A DNA stretch of 59,434 nt from Clostridiales bacterium (GTDB lineage: Bacteria; Bacillota_A; Clostridia; Lachnospirales; Lachnospiraceae), in contig JASKJZ010000001.1 of assembly GCA_030154385.1 (NCBI GenBank), positions 1 to 59,434 of the forward strand. The letters are read 5' to 3'. The position numbers and the translations under genes are program-made. The first letter of the stretch is position 1; the number at the start of each line of letters is the position of its first letter. The notes under the pieces were generated by a model. That model was not told the DNA's origin. It did no database searches and saw nothing but the letters and a program-made list of their open reading frames with translations. Below, piece by piece: positions 34,708 through 44,173 of this stretch.

Positions 34708-36456
34708 TCAATTTAATAATTCTTTTTTCATATATTTTTTGATAATATCAAAAGGAGCTGGACCAAAACTTACAATATAGGAGTGAAATGCTTTATCCGA
34801 GTACGACTTGCCCATGTGTTTTTGTGCATATTTTTTTAGCTCTAGTATTTCATAGTAGCCTCCTGCATATTTTAAATAGTTGCCAGGCTCTTGTGTCATT
34901 GAGGTATACATGCGATGGACAAGGGCATCGTTTTTGATAGAAAAAGTATTTAAATAGTCTTTTGTTTCCGAAAAGGACCAGCCATAATAGTTTATACCAA
35001 GATCAACAATTGCATACAAGCATAGCGTTAGGGAATGGTTGGCCTGCAAAATCGTCCATATGGTGGGTCTCTGACCACAGTAGCGATAGCTGTAGAGCTC
35101 TGCATAAGTAGCCCAGCCCTCTGAGTATCCGGAAAAATTAAGGAGGGTGCGAATGGGAGCTGGATTTTGGGCATGGTAAAATACGGTTTGGTAGAGATGT
35201 CCTGGATAACCTTCATGTGCGAGGGTTGCATAAAGACTTGCATTTTCCTTAAGACCATATGTATTGATATAGACTGTATTTTGGATGTCTTTGTCGATTG
35301 GCGGACTAAGGTAAAAGGCAGGGCTTAAATAAGCCTCGAGCGATGGATGAACGTATTTTATTTGATAAGAGACCTGCTTTAATTCTGGAAAATCGGCTGT
35401 GATTTGACTAGATAGGTTATCCAGTAAAGCTTCTGGATTTCCAGTAGGCAAAAGATTGTCATTAAGCTGTTCCAAAATAGCAGGATTTTTAAGCAGTATT
35501 TTTTTAATGGTTTGGATATCTTCATACACAAGCTTTTCTAATCCTTCCTTGAATTCAGGTATGGATTTTGAGGATCCTGTATAAGTATGAATCAAATAGG
35601 TGTAATAATCTTTTCCTCTTGGGAAATGAGCCAGTCCTTCGTCATTGGTTCCGGAACCTAGCAGATTATAAAGGCCGGCCATTAAATCTTCGTAGGCGGG
35701 GATTACGACGTTAAGTACTTTTTTTTGATTTCGGCTTTTATATTTGTTTTTTTGCTTTTTTGTCAGCCAATCAAATTCCTCAATTCGGGTATTGAAGGTT
35801 TCAATCATTGCATTATTTTCTTTAGTAGACGAAAAGCGTTCGCACTGTGCAATTACGGCCTTGGCATTTTCGTCACTCATAAATAATCCGCGCTTTGCTT
35901 TTTCAGCCTCAAAAGATAGGATACTAGAAAAATAATCTTTGGTACAGGATAAGAGTGAAAGATATTGATCGAGATCCTCTTTGCTTTCGATGTGATATTC
36001 ACTCAAGAGGACGGGAAGTTGTGCCTGAATTCCAGTGGTGGGTGAGAGAATTTCGTTGTAGTAGAGATACTTTTCGTCCGTAAGGCTCATATTCAAATAA
36101 GCGAGTAGGACATCATAATCTTTTTTCTGAGAGGAGGTAAGAGAAGAATAGGAAAAAGAGGTAAGCGCTGTTTTGTAATTTTCCAGAGTGGCGAGTTGCT
36201 TTTTTTGCTGGCGTGAAGAAAAGCTCCCAAGCGTGGGAGCTTTTGTACGTACGCCATAACTTACGGGGTCGGCTAGTGTGTAATTTAGTGTAATGCTATC
36301 GGTCTGTACCTCTTGTATAAATATTTGGTTTAGAAAATCGTCAAAATCTGCTTCGCTGGTGTTTTTTTTCGTGTGGCAGCCATTTAGAAAAAGTACCATG
36401 ATAACTAGCACAAACGAGAGAATATAGGTTTTGAAATTCTTTTGGTTTTGTGGCAA
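34708..36456 (-). CDS. DUF885 family lipoprotein, probable metallopeptidase
   Basis: 582 residues. The N-terminus is a lipoprotein signal with lipobox LNGC (Cys27), so the protein is anchored outside the membrane. The body matches DUF885, M32-like metallopeptidases of helical fold, with the zinc-site motif HEGYPGHLYQ near residue 415 and a later Glu-rich helix (GYSEGWATYAE). Likely an extracellular carboxypeptidase or aminopeptidase; substrate unknown. TTG 36456 follows AGGAGG at the correct distance; upstream codons in the same frame lack a signal-peptide-like start. Confidence 0.78.
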   Translation of the reverse strand: MPQNQKNFKTYILSFVLVIMVLFLNGCHTKKNTSEADFDDFLNQIFIQEVQTDSITLNYTLADPVSYGVRTKAPTLGSFSSRQQKKQLATLENYKTALTSFSYSSLTSSQKKDYDVLLAYLNMSLTDEKYLYYNEILSPTTGIQAQLPVLLSEYHIESKEDLDQYLSLLSCTKDYFSSILSFEAEKAKRGLFMSDENAKAVIAQCERFSSTKENNAMIETFNTRIEEFDWLTKKQKNKYKSRNQKKVLNVVIPAYEDLMAGLYNLLGSGTNDEGLAHFPRGKDYYTYLIHTYTGSSKSIPEFKEGLEKLVYEDIQTIKKILLKNPAILEQLNDNLLPTGNPEALLDNLSSQITADFPELKQVSYQIKYVHPSLEAYLSPAFYLSPPIDKDIQNTVYINTYGLKENASLYATLAHEGYPGHLYQTVFYHAQNPAPIRTLLNFSGYSEGWATYAELYSYRYCGQRPTIWTILQANHSLTLCLYAIVDLGINYYGWSFSETKDYLNTFSIKNDALVHRMYTSMTQEPGNYLKYAGGYYEILELKKYAQKHMGKSYSDKAFHSYIVSFGPAPFDIIKKYMKKELLN

Positions 36457-36552
36457 GGTAAAGCCTCCTGATAGGGGATACAGTTCTAACTTATGTGCAC
36501 TGCCTGCCAAATATGAGGGAAATACAGAGGTCTACTTGGATAGCATTGACAA

Positions 36553-37629
36553 CTATTGTATTACAACAACGTATACGGTATAGTCCCCACGCTCAGTAGG
36601 GGCATAATATTTATAGTGGTAATCCCGTAAAAAGGGAAAGGATAGCGAGGTTCCTGTTTTATAAGCAAAGGTGATATACTGGGAATCCTTTTTTAATTGT
36701 TCCTCAAAGGAAGCCTTTGCCTCAGTATCATTCGTAACAATAAATTCCTTATAAGGCTTCATCAAATAGCTAGTACCAGTCGCCTCTGGATATAAAGTAT
36801 CGTCCCAAGTGTGATCAATTGAAAAAAAAGCATCATCCCGCAAGAAATAATCATATTGGACAAAATCGCCGCGGTCTGGTACTGGATCATCCCAGGTGAC
36901 ATCTACAAGGTACCAGTATTTGCCAAGCTTGATGCGGTTCCAGGCGTGTGAGCTGGTGCCAGCATCATTGGTGGCATAACCGCTAATCAGGGTGTTTTTA
37001 ATGCCTAAAAGGTTCATAAACAGTTGGTAGGTTTCGGCATAACCTTGGCAGACGCAGGTCTGGTATAAGAGGCAGCCCTCTGGATGATAGGAGGCATCTG
37101 GCATAGCTGCGATATTTTGGTAAACACGGTTATCGTAGCTGCAGTTTTTTACCAAATAATCATGAATCACTTTTGCCTTTTCGTAGCTGCTCATATCAGA
37201 GGAAATCTCTTCAAAGATAATTTGTTCTGCTTTGTTTAGAACCGCTAGATCGGTAGAAGATAAGCCAACGTAATCGCCTGTTTTTGAAGCACTTAATAGC
37301 GTGTTATTAACCTTTACGATCCATTTATAGGAAGAACCTTTGTAGGTCGCGATGATGCTGGTAGTTCCTCTTTTTTTTGCCGTGATGACTCCGCTTGAAT
37401 CTACGGTCACAATCTTTTTATTACTCGATTTCCAGGTAATACCCGAGGTTATGCTGGATAGTTTTAAGGTGGCAATATCTCCTATGGATAAGGTCACATA
37501 AGAGCTTTGCCGATACACAGTAGCTGCGTAGATGGTATCTGTAACGGGATGGATATCAGGCAGGGGGGCATATATCATACATCCAATTAGAAGGAAGGAA
37601 AGCATTAATCTTTTTAGTTTAAATGTCAT
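36553..37629 (-). CDS. Secreted Big_2 and transglutaminase-like domain protein
   Basis: 358 residues. A signal peptide (about 1-35) is followed by a Big_2 Ig-like domain (about 42-108; SSNKKIVTVDSSGVITAKKRGTTS is the usual core), and then a transglutaminase-like core with Cys in CVCQGYAETYQLFMNLLGI, His in SSHAWNRIKLG and Asp in WYLVDVTWDDP. The three form a catalytic triad. Such proteins act on the cell surface as peptidases or crosslinkers. The C-terminal ~80 residues show no known domain to me. Confidence 0.8.
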   Translation of the reverse strand: MTFKLKRLMLSFLLIGCMIYAPLPDIHPVTDTIYAATVYRQSSYVTLSIGDIATLKLSSITSGITWKSSNKKIVTVDSSGVITAKKRGTTSIIATYKGSSYKWIVKVNNTLLSASKTGDYVGLSSTDLAVLNKAEQIIFEEISSDMSSYEKAKVIHDYLVKNCSYDNRVYQNIAAMPDASYHPEGCLLYQTCVCQGYAETYQLFMNLLGIKNTLISGYATNDAGTSSHAWNRIKLGKYWYLVDVTWDDPVPDRGDFVQYDYFLRDDAFFSIDHTWDDTLYPEATGTSYLMKPYKEFIVTNDTEAKASFEEQLKKDSQYITFAYKTGTSLSFPFLRDYHYKYYAPTERGDYTVYVVVIQ

Positions 37630-37675
37630 AATAAAACTCCTTTATCAAGTGGAAAATAGTCCAGCAAATGAATGG

Positions 37676-38671
37676 CTACGAATCGAATTGAAACAGTGTA
37701 TCAAAGCTTCGTAGTGTTTTAAAATTTCCTTTTGCAGTTAAAGCACCTGACATAAAGGCTCGCTGAAAGGTCATATGTCCATTTACAATACTTGCAAAGG
37801 TTTCATAAGATGTCCGTGCCACAACATCAGCATCGGGCTTGACTCCATAGTAGCACTTTAAATCTTCGTTTTTTATTTCAAGAACGAGTGTTTTTTTTGT
37901 CTCTTCTATGGTAATGGAGTAGGAGGCATGGAAGTCATCCAGGGAATGAAAATGTTTCTTTAGATCTGCTACAAAAGCTTGATCCTCTTTTTCGCCAGAG
38001 GTGCCAAGCATCTCCTTGAATAATTGAGTCAATTCCTCAATGTCTTCTTTCTGTTTTTTTACATAGGTGTCATCGGATACGTAAACCGAGAGCTGTTCGC
38101 TCTCTTGCGGTGTTAAATCAATGGTATGATTGACTAATAAAGTTTGTTTTACCGCATGTGTACTGCTTGGAAAGGTTTTCTTTCTCTGATTGATGGAGCG
38201 ATACAAATTTTCAGCATACTTTTCAATTAAAAAGCTATACTCAGGGTTTGTTTCAAATTCAATATGGTTTTCCACATAGGCACTAAGCCCATTTAATGGG
38301 ATGCCGCCAAGAAGCTCCCAGGCTTTAATCAGGGAAAACTCTGCATCGCGCTCTCCATAGGTGGAAGAAGTCACGACAGGAAGCATGTAAAGAGAACTTA
38401 ATTTTTCTTTGTCTGCATACAGCCAACAATCATCCAAAAAGGTCTGCATCAGTCCACCAATGCCCATCCATTCAACATTTACGGCTAATATGACACCGTC
38501 ACACTCCTTTAGCGTACGAGTAAGGGTTGATATTCCTTGTTTGTTTTCATATAGGTTAAAACGCTGCACATCGACTCGGAGGTCTTGTAGAACCTCCGTA
38601 ATTTTATTTATAACATAAATAACCGGGTCTTCGATAAGCCCGCGTCCACCGTAGTATATATTAATTTTCAT
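37676..38671 (-). CDS. Flavodoxin-like/SCP2 domain fusion protein
   Basis: 331 residues. The N-terminal ~175 residues have a flavodoxin-like NAD(P)H-dependent FMN reductase fold (INIYYGGRG phosphate-loop region; NVEWMGIGGLMQTFLDDCW). The C-terminal ~110 residues resemble the SCP2 sterol-carrier fold (TYSETFASIVNGHMTFQRAF-type helix; GALTAKGNF). That pairing suggests reduction of a bound lipid or apolar molecule, by inference. Start ATG 38671 or the adjacent GTG 38674, both after GGAGGG. 28 bases after the rhomboid gene, so probably one operon. Confidence 0.65.
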   Translation of the reverse strand: MKINIYYGGRGLIEDPVIYVINKITEVLQDLRVDVQRFNLYENKQGISTLTRTLKECDGVILAVNVEWMGIGGLMQTFLDDCWLYADKEKLSSLYMLPVVTSSTYGERDAEFSLIKAWELLGGIPLNGLSAYVENHIEFETNPEYSFLIEKYAENLYRSINQRKKTFPSSTHAVKQTLLVNHTIDLTPQESEQLSVYVSDDTYVKKQKEDIEELTQLFKEMLGTSGEKEDQAFVADLKKHFHSLDDFHASYSITIEETKKTLVLEIKNEDLKCYYGVKPDADVVARTSYETFASIVNGHMTFQRAFMSGALTAKGNFKTLRSFDTLFQFDS

Positions 38672-38699
38672 CACCGAAAGAGTCCCTCCACGCAAAAGA

Positions 38700-39323
38700 T
38701 TACTTCTTAGCTGTCATATTATGACATAGCATAAAGGCTAGAAGAAAGCCTGATATAAAGCCACCAATGTGAGCGGCATTGTCCACATTTTGATTGGCAA
38801 ATCCCCCATAAAGGCTTAAAAACAAAAAAACAAGCATCTGGCGTTTTGAAAATCCAGAGGAGGAACCTCTGCTTTTGATTACCAGATATAAAAGAGCGCC
38901 AACCGTTCCAAATATGGCACCAGAGGCGCCAGCAGCAACGGGAGCCTGCCCTGTTCCTATATTATACCCCATGGAAATGACGCCTGCAAGAATACCGGAC
39001 AGGAAATAAAGGAAAAGAAAACGGATGTGTCCGGTCAGCTTTTCTAAAGTTCCGCCAATAAACCACAAAATCAGCATATTATTTAGTAAATGCGCTATAC
39101 CAAAGTGCAAGAACATAGAGGTGAGTAAGCGGAAATACTCCCCCTTCTCTAAAACAAGGGGCCAATAGAGGGCACCACATGTTATCATCCAATCTGTATT
39201 TGTTGAAGAATAACTTAAATCAACGACAAGGAATACCACGATATTGAGTATGATAATGATACTATTGCATAATGAAAAATAATCACTTATATCCTTTGGT
39301 TCACGATTTATATCAGTTGGCAT
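38700..39323 (-). CDS. Rhomboid family intramembrane serine protease
   Basis: 207 residues with six membrane segments. Catalytic Ser134 is in GASGAIFG and His185 in NAAHIGGF; HFGIAHLLNNM holds the oxyanion Asn/His. Cleaves membrane proteins within their helices; substrates unknown. AGGAGG lies before the ATG. First gene of a likely operon with the flavodoxin-SCP2 protein. Confidence 0.9.
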   Translation of the reverse strand: MPTDINREPKDISDYFSLCNSIIIILNIVVFLVVDLSYSSTNTDWMITCGALYWPLVLEKGEYFRLLTSMFLHFGIAHLLNNMLILWFIGGTLEKLTGHIRFLFLYFLSGILAGVISMGYNIGTGQAPVAAGASGAIFGTVGALLYLVIKSRGSSSGFSKRQMLVFLFLSLYGGFANQNVDNAAHIGGFISGFLLAFMLCHNMTAKK

Positions 39324-39513
39324 CGTAGTTCCTCCTTTTCAGATTTATTATACCCTCAATTGTATGAATTTCCTATCGATAAGTCAATGCGTAAAGCTTT
39401 AAAAATCGACAATGGACTTGTCAGATTCCGTCAATGAGTTTTGGTTGCAAGAATGTCATTCTTTTTATAACCTAAGGATGTAACGAACGCTTTCGAAAAA
39501 GGAGGGAATAAGA

Positions 39514-40158
39514 ATGAGTGAGGGGTGTTACATGATTTCAGATGCTGCAAAGCGCTTAAAGGTTGAATCGCATGCGCTCCGCTATTGGGAAGAGGAGCTT
39601 TCTTTGGATATTCCGCGAAATGAGATGGGACACCGTCAATATACGGAGGATAATATGAAACTGCTTCAAAATATAAAGAAGCTAAAGGAAAAGGGGTTTC
39701 ATTTAAAGGCAATCAAGCTTTTGCTGCCAAAAATAGAGGAGGTCTGCGAGCTGGATGAGGTGAGTCTTTATCGAATACGAGAAGAGTTAAACGAAAGGGC
39801 CCAGGAGCATCTGGGAGCATTTTCTCTTATGAAGGTACAAGAGTCAAAGCTTGTAAAGGATGGAGAACCTAAAATGCAGCAATTTAAAAGTATCATGAAG
39901 GAATTGATTTTAGAAGCATTGAAAGAAAATAATGAAACGCTTTGTGATAATGTGGGAAATCAGGTGTCAGAAAACGTAATAAAGGAAATGGATTATCTGC
40001 TTCGGACACAGGAAGAAAAGGAGGAGGAACGCTTTCGAAAGTTTGATGAGGTGATGCGTAATGTCCAAAAAGTAAGGCAGGAGGTTGCAGCGACGGAAGC
40101 ACTTTCGAAAAAAAAGAAGAAAAGCGGATTTTTGGGCAGGAAAAAGCAGGATTTATAA
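39514..40158 (+). CDS. MerR-type HTH and coiled-coil protein (RacA-like)
   Basis: 214 residues. The N-terminal ~70 residues are a MerR-type winged helix (MISDAAKRLKVESHALRYWEEEL). A long charged coiled coil (about 95-205) follows, ending in a basic tail KKKKKSGFLGRKK. The layout recalls RacA, which anchors the chromosome to the pole in sporulation, or a plain DNA-binding scaffold. No ligand domain is present. AGGAGG precedes the ATG. Confidence 0.65.
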   Translation: MSEGCYMISDAAKRLKVESHALRYWEEELSLDIPRNEMGHRQYTEDNMKLLQNIKKLKEKGFHLKAIKLLLPKIEEVCELDEVSLYRIREELNERAQEHLGAFSLMKVQESKLVKDGEPKMQQFKSIMKELILEALKENNETLCDNVGNQVSENVIKEMDYLLRTQEEKEEERFRKFDEVMRNVQKVRQEVAATEALSKKKKKSGFLGRKKQDL

Positions 40159-40428
40159 TCAATCCTCTTCGATGACATGAATCTCCAAATAATCAAAGTC
40201 AATGCTGTCAATAAAATTATCGCGGTTAAAACGTGCCTTGTCGTGGCGCTTAAACTCTTCGATGGTTGCATCTAGCCAAATCGGCTTTGAAAGGTCAAAA
40301 GCATAACAAGCATCGTCCAGTGCCTGCATTATTTTTTGGGTTCGGCTTAACGTAGGGTCTGCGTTCTCAATTACGAGATCCTTCACAAGATGGGTATCGT
40401 GCCATATTTTACACCATAATCGAAACAT
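40159..40428 (-). CDS. Conserved hypothetical protein
   Basis: 89 residues; I recall similar proteins only from Clostridia. Notable parts are IMQALDDACYAFDLSKPIWL and FDYLEIHVIEED, with alternating acidic and hydrophobic residues. No membrane segment or signal peptide. Start ATG 40428 follows AAGGAG. It abuts the convergent MerR gene end-to-end with no intergenic space (40158/40159). Function unknown. Confidence 0.7.
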   Translation of the reverse strand: MFRLWCKIWHDTHLVKDLVIENADPTLSRTQKIMQALDDACYAFDLSKPIWLDATIEEFKRHDKARFNRDNFIDSIDFDYLEIHVIEED

Positions 40429-40586
40429 AAGAATACTCCTTTTAAGTATTTTCAATCGTTTGTAGTATAACATGGAATCTTTTTTTTCTCAATGAAAAAA
40501 TGGACTTGCTATTTCAACAAGGTACTGCTATGATAAAAATGCTTGTGACAAGACAGTAGTATATACACAAAAGAAAGGATATCATA

Positions 40587-41651
40587 ATGAATCAATGGAA
40601 AAAATATGGAAATCGCATTTTTTTGGATGGATTAAGTGGTATGGCACTTGGACTATTTTCAACCTTAATCGTGGGAACGATTATTCAGCAGCTTGGAAAC
40701 TTGGTCGGGGGTGCAGTGGGCAATTATCTTTTTTTGATCGGAAAGGCAGCAGCCTGTCTGACAGGAGCTGGTATTGGATGCGGTGTTGCTTATAAATTAA
40801 AGGAAAGCCCGCTGGTTGTTTTATCTGCTGCAGCGTCTGGTATGACGGGAGCTTTTGCAGCAAAAATTCTTGCAGGTACTTTTTTTGTAGACGGGGTCGT
40901 AATGCTTGCGGGACCTGGTGAGCCTCTGGGAGCGTTTTTGGCGGCTTATATTGGGATTGAAGTGGGTCATTTCATCTCTGGAAAGACGAAGGTTGATATT
41001 TTGCTTACACCCCTTACCTCAATTATAGCAGGCGGAGCAGCGGGTCTTATCATAGGACCTCCCATCTCTGCATTTATGACGGAGCTTGGAGCAATGATTA
41101 ACTGGGCGGCGCAGCAGCATCGGTTTGTGATGGGAGTTTTGATTGCTGTTTTGGTTGGAATCTTTTTAACGCTTCCGATTAGTTCCGCAGCGATTTGTGT
41201 TATCCTTAATTTATCCGGACTTGCAGCGGGTGCCGCAACCGTCGGCTGTTGTGCTAACATGGTTGGATTTGCGGTGGCTAGTTATCGTGAAAACAAGGTT
41301 GGCGGTCTTTTCGCACAAGGGCTGGGAACCAGCATGCTTCAGGTTCCCAATATTATAAAAAACCCCAGGATATGGATTCCTGCGATTGTATCAAGCGCTA
41401 TAGCAGGGCCTCTTGCAACCTGCGTTTTTGAAATGAGCAATAATGCAACAGGAGCAGGTATGGGAACTTGTGGACTCATTGGCCAGATCATGACCTATCA
41501 AACGATGGCGCCAGAACGCGGAGGCCCAGTTACCTTACTATTAATTTTATTGATGCATGTAATATTACCTGCTATTTTATCCTTTGTGATATCGGAATGG
41601 ATGAGAAAGAAAAGTTGGATTAAATCTGGTGATATGAAGCTAGAGCTGTAG
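40587..41651 (+). CDS. PTS EIIC-like membrane protein (PfoR type)
   Basis: 354 residues, eight to ten membrane segments rich in Gly/Ala. Matches the PTS_EIIC_2 family, which includes PfoR, a protein near perfringolysin in Clostridium perfringens. No EIIA, EIIB or sugar-metabolism gene lies beside it, so it may be an orphan permease or a regulator. AAAGGATATC precedes the ATG. Followed by its own terminator. Confidence 0.75.
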   Translation: MNQWKKYGNRIFLDGLSGMALGLFSTLIVGTIIQQLGNLVGGAVGNYLFLIGKAAACLTGAGIGCGVAYKLKESPLVVLSAAASGMTGAFAAKILAGTFFVDGVVMLAGPGEPLGAFLAAYIGIEVGHFISGKTKVDILLTPLTSIIAGGAAGLIIGPPISAFMTELGAMINWAAQQHRFVMGVLIAVLVGIFLTLPISSAAICVILNLSGLAAGAATVGCCANMVGFAVASYRENKVGGLFAQGLGTSMLQVPNIIKNPRIWIPAIVSSAIAGPLATCVFEMSNNATGAGMGTCGLIGQIMTYQTMAPERGGPVTLLLILLMHVILPAILSFVISEWMRKKSWIKSGDMKLEL

Positions 41652-41686
41652 TAGGAAGGTAACGATAGAATAGAGAAAATAAATAG

Positions 41687-41730
41687 AAAGGAAGGGTCAG
41701 CATCACTTTGTGTGCGAACCCTTCCTTTTA
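41687..41730 (+). terminator. Terminator of the EIIC-like gene
   Basis: Stem AAAGGAAGGGT / ACCCTTCCTTT around a 20-base loop, then T-run. May also serve the convergent kinase gene. Confidence 0.85.
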
Positions 41731-41740
41731 TAGGTTGCCG

Positions 41741-42505
41741 CTACAGCGGCAAGCAAATGCGAAATAAAGTTTTGCTTGAATCGGAGCTTACAAATATTTT
41801 TCCGCCATGTGCTTCGATGATGCGATTGGAAACCCAAAGTCCAAGTCCAGAACCGCCTGCCTTGTTTGAGGCATTTGGAAGAAAAATACCAGTGAGGCTG
41901 TTGGATTCGATGGGAAGTCCATTGTTACCAAACTGAATGATGATACCATCCGTTCCTTGTACTAGATTTTCTACCGTTTCTCCAAGAGGAGGAATATCAA
42001 TCCAGAGACTTTGTCCGCTGCTTAATGCTTCTACTCCGTTTTTCAAGATATTGACAAAGACCTGTCGTATCTTTATGCCATCGCAAAGATAGCTGCTCAT
42101 AATCGGAATCATATTATGAGCGACCTGGAAGGACCAATGAAGGTCTTCTTTGATGAATACAGGTTCAAAACTTTCGGAGACATTTTGCAAAATTTCCAAT
42201 AGGTTTTCTTTCTTTAGGTTAATGCTATTGCAGGAGCTATAATCAGAATAATCATGAAGCAATTGTGATAGATCCTTAATATCCTTTGTAAGTTGAGTCC
42301 AGTAAGGCTGTTGTCTGAAAGTAGAATTTTTGGCTTCCATGAGCTGAATAGTGCTATAGATAACAGTCAATGGATTTCCAATTTCGTGGGTTACTTTGGA
42401 AAGTAACTGATTGTTCTCTTCGCGTAAGCGCTCCACATATTTTTCAAAACGGGAGTCTTCCTTACATAGCTCGTCCAGTTCCATTAATTCGGAATATGAA
42501 AACAT
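41741..42505 (-). CDS. Orphan histidine kinase without sensor domain
   Basis: 254 residues, cytoplasmic, no membrane segment and no PAS, HAMP or GAF domain. After a short helix comes HisKA with His40 in THEIGNPLTVI and a HATPase domain (KNGVEAL N-box, GSGLGLWVSN G-box, GGKIFVSS). No response regulator is near. Orphan kinases of this kind often feed Spo0A in Clostridia; that is an inference from the family. No obvious ribosome binding site was distinguished beyond AGGAGG-like GAGGACG before the ATG. Confidence 0.82.
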   Translation of the reverse strand: MFSYSELMELDELCKEDSRFEKYVERLREENNQLLSKVTHEIGNPLTVIYSTIQLMEAKNSTFRQQPYWTQLTKDIKDLSQLLHDYSDYSSCNSINLKKENLLEILQNVSESFEPVFIKEDLHWSFQVAHNMIPIMSSYLCDGIKIRQVFVNILKNGVEALSSGQSLWIDIPPLGETVENLVQGTDGIIIQFGNNGLPIESNSLTGIFLPNASNKAGGSGLGLWVSNRIIEAHGGKIFVSSDSSKTLFRICLPL

Positions 42506-42711
42506 TTACGTCCTCCTTATGTAATTTATAATTTGAGTTACTTTGAGTTTGTCCTAGGTTGTTAGACTAATACTAACAAAAATATACCGTTTACTCAAAC
42601 AGAACTCATTTACATAATCCGACTTATTTTGCGGGAAATATAAGAGGGTTGCTTTCTTTGCATATTCATACTATGATATAGTAAAAAAATAGTAGCAGGA
42701 GGTTTGAAATT

Positions 42712-43143
42712 ATGGAATCAACTTGTATTTTTTGCAAAATTGCAGCAGGAGAAATCCCATCTACAACCTTATATGAGGATGCAGATTTTCGTGTAATATT
42801 TGATATAGCGCCAGCTTCCTTTGGGCATGCAATTATTTTGCCTAAGCGACATGCAAAAGACATCTATGAGCTTTCCAATGAGGATGCCGCAAAGATTTTT
42901 GTAGTAGCGAAGAAAGTGGCAACAGCACTTGAACAGATTCTAGGTTGTGATGGTGTCAATATTTTGCAGAATAATGGAGAAGCGGCAGGGCAAACGGTAT
43001 TTCATCTGCATGTTCATATCATCCCAAGATATAAAAATGATACCGTGACGATTGGGTGGAAGCCATTGGAAGCAGATATGGAAAAACTAAAAGAAGTGAT
43101 AAAAAAGCTTACTGCCAATAACGAAGCTTTTGATCTTCGCTAA
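42712..43143 (+). CDS. HIT family hydrolase (HinT-like)
   Basis: 143 residues with an N-terminal CIFCKIAAGEIP Zn-type finger (Cys5, Cys8) and the histidine triad HLHVH at 98-102, with the catalytic His102. Hydrolyses nucleotide phosphoramidates or adenylated compounds. AGGAGG precedes the ATG. Its 3' end overlaps the convergent exporter gene by 35 bases. Confidence 0.92.
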   Translation: MESTCIFCKIAAGEIPSTTLYEDADFRVIFDIAPASFGHAIILPKRHAKDIYELSNEDAAKIFVVAKKVATALEQILGCDGVNILQNNGEAAGQTVFHLHVHIIPRYKNDTVTIGWKPLEADMEKLKEVIKKLTANNEAFDLR

Positions 43144-44089
43144 GGGAGTCAACAAAACGTTTTTTTGCAAGTAAAAACTCCTGTAGATGGATTAAAATGC
43201 TGTACAAGGTGGCACGAGTTTCAAACTCCTCACGGTCTTTTGGCAAGGGTCGTTTTTTGTACTGTTCATGAAGGTCCTCTTGAATCAGTAGAAGTCCTGC
43301 AGCATTTTGTGTTTCAGAGAGCGTGATGGAAATATTGCGCATAAAATCTGCAATTTCGATGGAATAAGGAGAAGCGTTTGTAAGGGATTGAATTTTTTCC
43401 TCCATTTGCTTTAAAATATGATATTGCTCCTTTCGCATTTCCATATATTGAAGAAAGTAGCGGCTTTCTTGAAAAAGAGTATTGTTCATATTGGTATAGG
43501 CTTGTTCGATGCCCTGGTTGATTTTGGCCTGGAGTTCATCTAATACCTGCGTGTTATAAGTAGTGGAATCTGTTTTATGAAGATACTCTGCCATAGATGA
43601 CAGAACATTGCAAAGGCAAGTCTCAATTGCGCGCTGCTGCGATTTAATTTGCCTTACATTGTTTGGTATATAGAGATTTAGCAGAATACCAATACCACTT
43701 CCGATGAGGAGCAAAAGTGCTTCGTTTTTTATCATGATAAGGGAAAGATTCTGCTCCAATAGATAATGTGTGGCGAGAACGGCATTCATTGCAATCGCAT
43801 CCTCTAAGCGGAAGGAGAAGCAAATGCCAGTAAAGAAGAGCAAAAAAATCCCATAATAGATGGGTGTAAAATCCCCAAGTGAAAAAACAAGGAAGGCAAG
43901 AAGGTAGGATAAAAAGAATGCAAGGATACGCCGAAGCGTAACCATAAGAGTCTCTTTTTTGGTATCTTGCAAGGTTAATAGGGTGATGATTCCTGCAGAA
44001 ACAGCATAATTTAGATGAAGGGAATAGGCAGCAATAATTGCCAGAGAGCTCCCAATTGCTATTTTTGTAGCTTTCATATAAGGACTCAT
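43109..44089 (-). CDS. Aromatic acid exporter (ArAE) family protein
   Basis: 326 residues. Four to six N-terminal membrane segments (about 8-145) with the ArAE entry GSSLAIIAAYSL, then a long cytoplasmic helical region (about 150-326). Resembles FUSC-type exporters of aromatic carboxylic acids. Start ATG 44089 follows GGAGAAA; longer readings lack a site. Alternative names in databases are YgaE-like or FUSC. Confidence 0.75.
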   Translation of the reverse strand: MSPYMKATKIAIGSSLAIIAAYSLHLNYAVSAGIITLLTLQDTKKETLMVTLRRILAFFLSYLLAFLVFSLGDFTPIYYGIFLLFFTGICFSFRLEDAIAMNAVLATHYLLEQNLSLIMIKNEALLLLIGSGIGILLNLYIPNNVRQIKSQQRAIETCLCNVLSSMAEYLHKTDSTTYNTQVLDELQAKINQGIEQAYTNMNNTLFQESRYFLQYMEMRKEQYHILKQMEEKIQSLTNASPYSIEIADFMRNISITLSETQNAAGLLLIQEDLHEQYKKRPLPKDREEFETRATLYSILIHLQEFLLAKKRFVDSLSEDQKLRYWQ

Positions 44090-44173
44090 AGCATTTCTCC
44101 AATCTTGTTTCGATTCAAAAGTAGGAAAGAAGGGCTGCCACAATCCATTGATTGTAGCAGCCCTTAGCCTTTG

